Positions 7,010-13,846 of a DNA stretch of 17,082 nucleotides are shown piece by piece. Location: NCBI GenBank assembly GCA_964415395.1, contig CAYPZU010000050.1, positions 1 to 17,082 of the forward strand, read 5' to 3'. Source of the DNA: CAYPZU01 sp964415395 (GTDB lineage: Bacteria > Chlamydiota > Chlamydiia > Chlamydiales > SM23-39). The notes under the pieces were generated by a model. The model ran no database searches. It saw only the letters and a program-made list of their open reading frames with translations, and was not told the origin of the DNA. The stretch's first letter is position 1, and the number at the start of each line of letters is the position of its first letter. Both the position numbers and the translations under genes were made by a program.

Positions 7010-10000
7010 CTATAAGATGGGCTTACGGAGCTCGCCTTCGCGGAGGCCGAGGTTGCCGTACCGGTGGTAGTCGATGCTGATCGACACTTCGCGCAGGTAG
7101 TGGAGCAGCTCAAGGCGGCCGTTGGCGAGAACGGGCTCTGCGATGAGGTGGACACCCGATTCTGCGATTGCTTCAAGGAGAGGAGGCGAAGGAGCGTCGA
7201 GAAGGCGGATCCGCTCCATTTTTCCCTGGCGGACGCGGTCGAGGAACTGATCGTCCGTTTCGTCGACGACGCGGAGAACCGGGACGAGTTCGAGCCAATT
7301 GAAGTCCGCAGGTTTTTCATCGGGGGCGTGCCAACTGATCTCAAGGGCGGCGCCGCAGGTGAGCGCGGCGGCGGCCACGCGGAGCGCGTCCAGAGGCGAG
7401 GAGCGGGGCGTGATCCGGAGAACGATCCCTTTGCGGGGCAGATAGCGGAAGAAATTATCCTGGCCGACGATTTTCGTCGGGTCGCGGTCCTGGCGCATCC
7501 GCTTCCACCAGTAAGCGTAATTGGAGACGCTGGCGGTCCAGAGGCCGAGCTGCTCGGCTGAAAGCTCGATCCGGTCGAGGAAGGCGGTCAGGCTGTTGAC
7601 CCATTCGTTGACGGGGTGTTTTTCCTGCGGCAGGCCGATTTGATGGGCGCGCATGCATTCGCGGAGATAATTGGGGCCGCCCGCTTTCGATCCGTTGCCG
7701 AAATTGCTCGCTTTCGTGCCGCCGAAGGGCTGGCGGCGGACGATGGCGCCTGTGATGGTGCGGTTGATATAGAGGTTGCCTGCTTCGATTTTCTCGAGCC
7801 AGAGAGCCTGCTCGCGGTCGTCGAGGCTGTGGAGCCCGGAGGTGAGGCCATACGGGACGGCGTTGGCCAGCTCGATGGCGTGATCGAGGTTTTTGGCGCG
7901 CATCAGGCCCAGGACAGGGCCGAACAGCTCGGTCATGTGGGTGAAGCTGCCGGGTTTCACATGGAGTTTGATCCCTGGGCTCCAGAGGTTTGGGTTATTC
8001 GGATCCTGGCGCGGCTCGAGAAGCCACTCCTCCCCTTCCTCAAGGGTTGTGAGCGCCTGTTTGAGGGCGCCTTTCGCCTCGTGGATCAGAGGATTGACCC
8101 GGGTGGTGAGATCCCAGGCAGGGCCGACGCGGAGGCTCGCCGCGGCGTCGCGCAAGTGGCGCAGGAAGTGGTGGTCGTCGTAGACTTCCGCTTCGAGAAT
8201 GGCGAGCGAGGCGGCGGAGCATTTCTGCCCGGCATGGCCGAAGGCCGATTGGATTAGATCTTTGATGGCGAGATCCCGGTCTGAGATGCCGGTGATGATG
8301 AGGGCGTTTTTCCCGCCTGTTTCAGCAGCGAGGTCGAGACCCGGGCGCATCTTGAGGAATTTTCGGGCAGTCGAGGTGCCGCCTGTGAGAAGGACGGCGT
8401 TGACGCGCCGGTCGCGGATCAGCTCGCCTCCCACCTCGTCGCCGCTGCACGGGACGAATTGGAATACTTCTTTTGGAACGCCTGCGTCCCAGATCGCCTG
8501 CGCGAGGTGCCAGCCGATCAGGACGGCGTCGGAGGCGGGTTTGAAGAGGACGCAGTTGCCCGTGGCGAGCGCAGCGAGAATGCCGCCTGCGGGAATCGAG
8601 CAGGGGAAATTCCAGGGCGGCGTGACAAGGATTGTTCCCTTCGGCTCCCATCGGATATCTTTCATGAGCGACATCCGCTCCATTTGGCGCCGGTAGTATT
8701 CGGCGAAGTCGATCGCTTCGGAAACTTCCGGGTCGCCTTCCGGAAGGGTTTTCCCTCCGTCGATCATCATGGCGCCGAGGAATTCGCCTCTTCTCTCGCG
8801 GAATTTCTGCGCGACGCGGGCGAGGAGCTGCGAGCGGTGCTCTACAGTTGTAGCCGCCCACTCTTTTTCGTGCGCTTTGGCGCAGGAGATCGCCTCGTCG
8901 ATGTGGTGCTTGTGCGCCTTGGCGTAGCGGTAGAGCGGCTTGCCGGGGTGCGACGGGTCGGTGCCTACTCCCTCTTCGTTGTGCGAAATCTCTTTTCCGC
9001 CGATCACGAGAGGAACCGTTTTTGGCTTATGGTTTTTCCAGTGGTTGACGATCTCTTGCCCCCAGCGGATGTTCTGGATCAGGGCGAAATCGGTGTCCGG
9101 TTCGTTTTCGAACGGAAGATGAGGGTCGGGAGCCTGGGGGTGGATCTGCCGGTTCTGCGTCCGGCGGGGCTGCATCGGCGCCGATTCGATTTCTTCGCAG
9201 CTTTCTGAAAAAAGGGCGGTTTGGCTGTCCCAGGCGTCGGTGCCGGGTTTAAGGCCGAACACGTGGCGGAGGAAGTTTTCAGGGCCTGTGTTTTCGTCGA
9301 GGCGGCGGATCAGGTAGGCGATCGCGTGCTGGAATTCCTGTTTTGTCGCAACAGGGCAATAGAGGAGGATGCTGCCGGTGAGTTTCTGGACGGCTCTCCG
9401 GATGTGGTCGGCCATCCCTTCGAGCATTTCGAAGCAGACGTAAGGCTCCACCTGGTTTTCCAGCCGCACAAGCATCGCAAACGCGATATCGAAGAGGTTG
9501 TGGCTCGCGACGCCGAGGCGCACCGCGCGGGCGTTTTCGGGGATGCATCCGTAGAGAACCATCCGCTTGTAATTGGAATCGACTTCGTGTTTGGAGGTAT
9601 AGGGAGCCTGCTGCCAGCCGCGGAGCGACGCTTCAAACTGCTCCATTGCGAGGTTCGCGCCCTTGACGATCCGGACTTTGATCCAGGAGGCGCCGTTTTT
9701 CACCCGCTGCTTCGCCCATTCGGTGAGTTGTTTTTGGAAATGGTGCGAGTCGGGCAGGTAGGCCTGCAGGACGATCCCTGCGGAATAGCTGTGGAATTCT
9801 GGCTCGTCCAAGACTTTTTGGAATGCGGCGGTGGTGAGCTGCAGGTCGCGGTATTCTTCCATGTCGAGGTTGATGAATTTGTGCCGCTCGACGCCGTTCG
9901 AGTCGATGACTTTGTATTTCATCGCTTCGCGGTAGAGCTGCCTGAGCCGCTCCGCAATCGAATCGACCGTATCTTCGAAGGCGAGCAGATTGATCTGGCT

Positions 10001-10621
10001 GAAGATCGTCGAGATTTTGACCGAGATGTAGTCGATGTCGGGATTTTTCAGATCTTCGAGATAGATGTGGAGCCGTTTTTTCGCTTCCGATTCGCTAAGA
10101 ATCGCCTCGCCGAGGTGGTTCAGGTTGAGCTGGACGTCGTCTTTGCGCCGCTCGGCCATGTGCTTGGAGAGGGGGCCGCTTTCGCCGGGAAGGATCACCC
10201 GGCTCGTTTCTTTGCGCAGCGCGGCGGCGGCGATGGGTACGAGGAATTGGGCGATCTTGGGGCCGATCGATTTGAAGCTCGCGAGTTCGAGTCTGCGCAG
10301 CACGTCGAGGTATTGGGGAATGCCCATCTGGCTGAGAAGATAGATGATCTGGTCGGCAATCCGCAGATTGGAATGGCTTCGGAAGCACTGGTCGGTCATT
10401 GCGGTCGTGAACGCTTTGCCGATCGGATCGCGCATCAGCCGCGTCAGCTGCTCCTGGATCGCCTTCTCGTCTGAAGTCATCGTCTTGGACGCTTCTTTCA
10501 AAAGAAGCGCGGCCAGTTCGATGGAGAGTCTCTTCCGTTCCGTAATCGTCTGCGGTTTTCCCCGGACGCTATCGAGAATTTCAGCAGCCTCGTCCAGATA
10601 GGAAGAACCGTTTAAAGCCAT
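7010..10621 (-). CDS. putA: Bifunctional proline dehydrogenase / L-glutamate gamma-semialdehyde dehydrogenase (PutA)
   Basis: It oxidises proline to P5C with FAD and then glutamate semialdehyde to glutamate with NAD+. The N-terminal half holds the PRODH barrel: SVKIS with following strands at about 205-225, VRIVKGANLAMEQ near 315-327, ASHNLFD, CFEMLEGMA and LLYCPVATKQEF before an R-R-L-x-E-N segment. A polar linker at about 470-510 leads to the aldehyde dehydrogenase: PWNFPCSIPAGG near 667-678, ETGGKN near 767 with the general-base E, GQKCSA near 796-801 with the catalytic Cys, ELFGPVLG, and PFGGTKASNFGN. Roughly 200 further residues follow, the layout of type B PutAs (no ribbon-helix-helix repressor domain, extra C-terminal ALDH-like domain). 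I choose ATG 10621 (1203 aa) because AAGGA lies 7 nt upstream; an upstream GTG at 10657 has no Shine-Dalgarno and would lie inside the likely promoter. Without the DNA-binding domain it should not autoregulate. It stands 73 bp after the efflux gene. Confidence 0.95.
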   Translation of the reverse strand: MALNGSSYLDEAAEILDSVRGKPQTITERKRLSIELAALLLKEASKTMTSDEKAIQEQLTRLMRDPIGKAFTTAMTDQCFRSHSNLRIADQIIYLLSQMGIPQYLDVLRRLELASFKSIGPKIAQFLVPIAAAALRKETSRVILPGESGPLSKHMAERRKDDVQLNLNHLGEAILSESEAKKRLHIYLEDLKNPDIDYISVKISTIFSQINLLAFEDTVDSIAERLRQLYREAMKYKVIDSNGVERHKFINLDMEEYRDLQLTTAAFQKVLDEPEFHSYSAGIVLQAYLPDSHHFQKQLTEWAKQRVKNGASWIKVRIVKGANLAMEQFEASLRGWQQAPYTSKHEVDSNYKRMVLYGCIPENARAVRLGVASHNLFDIAFAMLVRLENQVEPYVCFEMLEGMADHIRRAVQKLTGSILLYCPVATKQEFQHAIAYLIRRLDENTGPENFLRHVFGLKPGTDAWDSQTALFSESCEEIESAPMQPRRTQNRQIHPQAPDPHLPFENEPDTDFALIQNIRWGQEIVNHWKNHKPKTVPLVIGGKEISHNEEGVGTDPSHPGKPLYRYAKAHKHHIDEAISCAKAHEKEWAATTVEHRSQLLARVAQKFRERRGEFLGAMMIDGGKTLPEGDPEVSEAIDFAEYYRRQMERMSLMKDIRWEPKGTILVTPPWNFPCSIPAGGILAALATGNCVLFKPASDAVLIGWHLAQAIWDAGVPKEVFQFVPCSGDEVGGELIRDRRVNAVLLTGGTSTARKFLKMRPGLDLAAETGGKNALIITGISDRDLAIKDLIQSAFGHAGQKCSAASLAILEAEVYDDHHFLRHLRDAAASLRVGPAWDLTTRVNPLIHEAKGALKQALTTLEEGEEWLLEPRQDPNNPNLWSPGIKLHVKPGSFTHMTELFGPVLGLMRAKNLDHAIELANAVPYGLTSGLHSLDDREQALWLEKIEAGNLYINRTITGAIVRRQPFGGTKASNFGNGSKAGGPNYLRECMRAHQIGLPQEKHPVNEWVNSLTAFLDRIELSAEQLGLWTASVSNYAYWWKRMRQDRDPTKIVGQDNFFRYLPRKGIVLRITPRSSPLDALRVAAAALTCGAALEISWHAPDEKPADFNWLELVPVLRVVDETDDQFLDRVRQGKMERIRLLDAPSPPLLEAIAESGVHLIAEPVLANGRLELLHYLREVSISIDYHRYGNLGLREGELRKPIL

Positions 10622-10645
10622 GAGAGGATCCTTTATTTCAGCCTT

Positions 10646-10675
10646 GATATAACACACCCAAGGCTCTTTTCACAA
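10646..10675 (-). promoter_or_regulatory. Possible putA promoter
   Basis: On the minus strand TTGTGA (10675-10670) and TATATC (10651-10646) are 18 bp apart, each matching consensus at 4/6, inside the A/T-rich 73 bp gap between the efflux gene and putA. The implied leader of about 18 nt contains the AAGGA Shine-Dalgarno that serves ATG 10621. Read-through from the efflux gene is the alternative. Confidence 0.33.
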
Positions 10676-10694
10676 AAGTTTTTCAAAAAAATTC

Positions 10695-12182
10695 TCAGGG
10701 GATCAGGAGGTCGATGTGCGCTTTCTCTTTGGGCGGCGGCTTTTTCTGCAGGAGCGCAAGAATAAAGCCGAAAAGCGAAAGGCCGATCCAGATGAGCGCT
10801 GCGAGCGAAAGACCTTCCATGAAGGCCGATCCGGCCCACGCTTCCATCTGCGGGTCGCCAAGCTGCGAAAGCGGGGAAAGCCCGCGTGCCGCGCGGAAAG
10901 CGGCGTCTGAGGCGGCTGTGTGGGAAAGGAGCGCCGCGTGGCTTTTTAGGGCGATCGCAGCTCCTGAAATCGCGATGCCGAGCGCGCACCCGAGCCAGGC
11001 GATCGTAAAGACAATCCCGGTCGCTACGCCTTGCTGGGAGGTGGGCACGGGGGCGAGGGCTCCTGTCACGGTGCTGACGAACGCGATCGCCGTGCCGGCT
11101 CCGATGAGGGCGAGAGCGGCGGAGAGGAGAAGCCAATTCGGCTCGGTACGGAAGAAGAGAAATGGAAGCGAGCCGAGAAGGAAGAGAACCATCGAGGCGA
11201 TGGTTGGGATTTTGTCCCCTATTTTATCAACCCACTTGCCGGCTATTGGGGAGAGGACGCCGATCACGACCGTCATCGCCATCATCGCAAAGCCGCTCGC
11301 CAGAGAGGGAACCTGAGAGATATTCTGCAGATAAAAAGGGACGAAGAAAAGAACCGGGATGAAGATCAGCTGGACAACGAGCCGGATTAAGTTGTTAAAC
11401 AGGAAATTTCGGTGCTTGAAAAGACTGAATTCGACGATCGGATCGGCCGCTTTTTTTTCGGCGAGGTAGAGAACTGCGCCGATGAGGATGCCGCCAATGA
11501 AGAGGGAGAGAAACAGGGGCGAGCCGAAGCCCCAATCCTGCGCCTGGTTGAGAGAGAAGACGATGCCGAAAAGAGAGAGGATGAGAAGCGAAGCCCCTTT
11601 CAGGTCGATCGGGGGCGTTTTTTCCATCTTTTCTTTTTTGCAGAAGGCGGCCGCCAGGACGTAGGCAACAATTCCGATCGGGACATTCACATAAAAGATC
11701 CAGCGCCAGCCTGCGGTTTCGACGAGAATGCCGCCAATCGGAGGGCCGATCGCGAGGGAGAGTCCCATGGCGCCGACGATGAGGCTGAGAGCGAATCCCT
11801 GCTGGGTTTTGGGAAAGGAGGCGAATGCGAGGACGATCGTCATCGGATAGGCGATTCCGAGGGAGATCCCCTGCAGGACGCGGAAGCCGATCAGCATGGG
11901 CGCGTCGAAGGAGAAGCCGGCTCCGATCGAACTCAGGATAAAAAGAGCTGTGCCAAGAAGGAAGATTTTCCGGTGGCCGTAGGCGTCGCCGAGTTTTCCT
12001 CCGAGGATCTGCAGCATCGCGCTCATGAGGACATAGGCGTTGACGACCCATTGCATTTGGGAGAGGCTCGCCTGGAATTCGTGGGAGATGACGGGAATGG
12101 CGATATTGAGCGCCGTCACGTCGATGTTGAGCATCACCGTGAGCAGGCACATGGAAATGAGAACGTACCACTTTTTATCCAT
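10695..12182 (-). CDS. MFS transporter, DHA2 family (EmrB/QacA-like, 14 TM)
   Basis: A 495-residue hydrophobic protein with the length and layout of 14-helix drug:H+ antiporters. TM1 carries the acidic residue typical of the family (LNID at 18-21). Motif A is GGKLGDAYGHRK (61-72) and motif C is GAMGLSLAIGPPIGG (about 137-151), followed by GWRWIFYVNVPIGI, a near-signature of the DHA2 family. It should export toxic compounds or metabolites from the cytoplasm using the proton gradient; substrate cannot be predicted. ATG 12182 is the first start after an in-frame TAA four codons upstream. The only good Shine-Dalgarno, GGAGG, is about 19 nt upstream, unusually far, and sits in a small hairpin. No EmrA-type membrane fusion partner is next to it. 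It precedes putA on the same strand, but a common operon is uncertain. Confidence 0.9.
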   Translation of the reverse strand: MDKKWYVLISMCLLTVMLNIDVTALNIAIPVISHEFQASLSQMQWVVNAYVLMSAMLQILGGKLGDAYGHRKIFLLGTALFILSSIGAGFSFDAPMLIGFRVLQGISLGIAYPMTIVLAFASFPKTQQGFALSLIVGAMGLSLAIGPPIGGILVETAGWRWIFYVNVPIGIVAYVLAAAFCKKEKMEKTPPIDLKGASLLILSLFGIVFSLNQAQDWGFGSPLFLSLFIGGILIGAVLYLAEKKAADPIVEFSLFKHRNFLFNNLIRLVVQLIFIPVLFFVPFYLQNISQVPSLASGFAMMAMTVVIGVLSPIAGKWVDKIGDKIPTIASMVLFLLGSLPFLFFRTEPNWLLLSAALALIGAGTAIAFVSTVTGALAPVPTSQQGVATGIVFTIAWLGCALGIAISGAAIALKSHAALLSHTAASDAAFRAARGLSPLSQLGDPQMEAWAGSAFMEGLSLAALIWIGLSLFGFILALLQKKPPPKEKAHIDLLIP

Positions 12183-12195
12183 GAATTCTGCTTAT

Positions 12196-12213
12196 CCGAA
12201 ACCTCCGTTTCAG
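12196..12213 (-). promoter_or_regulatory. Small palindrome in the efflux-gene leader holding GGAG in its loop
   Basis: On the minus strand CTGAAAC and GTTTCGG can pair (five Watson-Crick pairs GAAAC/GTTTC plus a G-U and a C-G) around a 4 nt loop, GGAG. It lies 14-31 nt before the efflux-gene ATG. It may be a repressor operator, as small palindromes in efflux leaders often are, or an RNA hairpin presenting a Shine-Dalgarno. No regulator gene is adjacent. Confidence 0.25.
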
Positions 12214-12256
12214 TCAAACCCCAACCGCCTTCTTTTTTTTCACGCTTTTGAGAGGG

Positions 12257-12507
12257 ATCAGCACAGAGCAAAGGCGCGAGATCGAGAGTCCGCAGAGATG
12301 TTTTTAGAGGAAGGACGGGGCCTTGCCCTGAGAAATGGAGGTGTTCCATCGTTCATGCAGCAAGATAACCAAACGATCAGGCAAGATCCGGTCTCCAAAA
12401 GTCGTAAAGAGGCTTCTTCCTCCTAAACTCAGGGCAGGGCCCCGTCAGTCCTCAAATTCCATTTTTCTCTGCGTACTTTCGGTCTCGTGCTTTTCCTCTG
12501 TGCTGAT
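12257..12507. repeat. Long imperfect inverted repeat (palindromic element) between divergent genes
   Basis: The left arm (12257-12332) and right arm (12428-12507) are inverted copies. Outer blocks 12257-12298 and 12466-12507 match at 36 of 42 positions without gaps, starting with ATCAGCACAGAG. Inner blocks 12307-12332 and 12428-12453 match at 23 of 26, sharing GACGGGGCC and TGCCCTGAG. The spacers between blocks are 8 and 12 nt and do not match. Toward the centre GGAGG (12337-12341) can pair with CCTCC (12419-12423), and ATCGTT (12348-12353) with AACGAT (12372-12377), so the whole 251 bp could fold into one long hairpin. Together with its flanks it fills the 363 bp gap between the efflux gene and namZ. 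The short frames crossing it look like no known protein. It may be a MITE-like element, a decayed inverted duplication, or a structured RNA. Confidence 0.85.
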
Positions 12508-12545
12508 TCTATTCAGATCTGCCCGTTGCATCAGGCGGAGAAAGA

Positions 12546-13784
12546 GTGTATAGTGAAGGAATGCGCTGGGTATTTTTTCTTCTTTGCTGGACGGCTTGTT
12601 ATGCGAACCCTGTTGTGTCGCTCGGAGTCGATCAGTTCTTTTCCAAAGAGATGTACGCTTCTCTGAAGGGAAAGCGGATCGGCCTCATCACGAACCATAC
12701 CGGCGTCGACAGCCAGATGCGCACCACGCTGCAGCTTTTCCAGCAGCATGAGGGCGTGTATAAGATCGCCGCTTTCTTTTCCCCTGAGCATGGACTGAAA
12801 GGACAGCATTATGCGTTCGAATCGGTCCAGCACGGCAATGAGAAGGGAATCCCCGTGTACAGTTTGCATGGCGAGACGCGCCGGCCTAAGCCCGAGATGC
12901 TGAAAGGGATCGACGCGCTGGTCTACGACATCCAGTGCACGGGAGTCAGGGCATATACCTATCCGACGACTCTTTTCTATGTGATGGAAGAGGCGGCCAA
13001 GGCGGGGATCGAAGTGATCGTTTTGGACCGGCCGAATCCGATCAACGGCGTCATCGTCGACGGGCCGATGCTGGAAGAGAAGTGGCGCTCCTATATCGGC
13101 TATATCAATGTCCCTTATTGCCACGGGATGACGATCGGCGAGCTGGCGAAGTTCTTCAACGCAGAGTACAAAGTCGGCTGCAAGCTGAAAGTCGTGCCGA
13201 TGAAAGGGTGGAAGCGGTCGATGGGCTTCCGCGATACGGGGTTGGCGTGGATTCCTCCCAGCCCGAATGTTCCAGAGCCCGACACCCCGCTCTATAGCTG
13301 CTCGACGGGGATTCTGGGCGAGCTCCATATTTTGAACATCGGAATCGGGTTTACTTTGCCATTCAAGATCGTGGGCGCGCCGTGGATCGAAGGGAAGGAA
13401 TTTACCGAGAAGCTCAATGCCCAGAAATTGCCCGGCGTCCATTTCCAGCCGTTCCATTTCCGCCCCTTCTGGGGACTCTACAAGGGAACCGATTGCCAGG
13501 GGGCGCTGATTCAAGTGACGGATGCGAAAACGTATCGGCCGCTCGCTGTTCAATATCTCATTCTCGGAATGCTCAAGAGCCTCTATCCTTCCCAAATTGA
13601 AAAAATGTTGAAGGAGTCGAAAGGGAAAGATTTGTTCTGCAAGGCCAACGGCACTTCCGCCGTTCTGGAGATTTTGCAGAATGAAAAATATCCCGCCTGG
13701 AAGCTCATCGAGCTGCACAAAGAAGAGAGAACTGCTTTTTTAGAAAAGCGGTCGAAGTACCTGATCCCCGATTACGCAGACTAG
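12546..13784 (+). CDS. namZ: Secreted exo-beta-N-acetylmuramidase NamZ family protein (DUF1343)
   Basis: A 412-residue protein with the family blocks in order: GLITNHTGVD (46-55), FFSPEHGLKG (77-86), YSLHGETRRP (105-114), YDIQCTGVRAYTY (127-139), LDRPNPINGV (160-169) and CHGMTIGEL. The family (DUF1343/NamZ) removes N-acetylmuramic acid from the non-reducing end of peptidoglycan fragments and usually works with NagZ and an amidase in wall recycling. A short signal peptide (MRWVFFLLCWTACYA) predicts export to the periplasm. I take GTG 12546 as start because GGAG lies 5 nt upstream. ATG 12561 removes five residues and gives a cleaner signal peptide, but AAGGA abuts it with no spacing; either is possible. 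No nagZ, murQ or ampG neighbour is present. No clear promoter is seen between the palindromic element and the gene. Confidence 0.92.
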   Translation: MYSEGMRWVFFLLCWTACYANPVVSLGVDQFFSKEMYASLKGKRIGLITNHTGVDSQMRTTLQLFQQHEGVYKIAAFFSPEHGLKGQHYAFESVQHGNEKGIPVYSLHGETRRPKPEMLKGIDALVYDIQCTGVRAYTYPTTLFYVMEEAAKAGIEVIVLDRPNPINGVIVDGPMLEEKWRSYIGYINVPYCHGMTIGELAKFFNAEYKVGCKLKVVPMKGWKRSMGFRDTGLAWIPPSPNVPEPDTPLYSCSTGILGELHILNIGIGFTLPFKIVGAPWIEGKEFTEKLNAQKLPGVHFQPFHFRPFWGLYKGTDCQGALIQVTDAKTYRPLAVQYLILGMLKSLYPSQIEKMLKESKGKDLFCKANGTSAVLEILQNEKYPAWKLIELHKEERTAFLEKRSKYLIPDYAD

Positions 13785-13792
13785 CTAGCGAT

Positions 13793-13834
13793 TGAATTTT
13801 TTGTTTGTTTTGCTGATGATGCTGAAAAAATTCA
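13793..13834. repeat. A/T inverted repeat in front of the autotransporter gene
   Basis: TGAATTTTTT (13793-13802) and AAAAAATTCA (13825-13834) are perfect 10 bp inverted copies around a 22 nt loop. They fill most of the 62 bp gap between namZ and the autotransporter. The 3' arm ends 12 nt before the preferred GTG start. It could be an operator, a leader hairpin or a weak bidirectional end signal; a weak TTGAAT-N17-GATGAT promoter overlaps it. Confidence 0.5.
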
Positions 13835-13846
13835 TTGCGAGTCTTT

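Noticed and set aside
6871..7344. 157-codon frame overlapping the 3' end of putA and the gap
   Set aside because: It is a serine-rich shifted frame of putA without a start signal; putA itself ends cleanly at 7010.
9221..10474. 417-codon open frame antisense to putA
   Set aside because: It is wholly covered by the proline dehydrogenase half of PutA, and its composition is biased to V, E, F and D with no recognisable fold.
12257..12507. Insertion sequence with transposase
   Set aside because: No frame inside encodes a transposase and no target-site duplication is visible at either end; only a non-autonomous element or duplication remains possible.
12134..12553. Two short frames (71 and 72 codons) across the palindromic element
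   Set aside because: Both follow the inverted-repeat arms, overlap the neighbouring genes' starts and have no Shine-Dalgarno or protein-like composition. The DNA is better explained as a repeat.
12531..13718. 395-codon open frame antisense to namZ
   Set aside because: It mirrors the namZ frame, while namZ itself shows an uninterrupted set of family motifs and a signal peptide.
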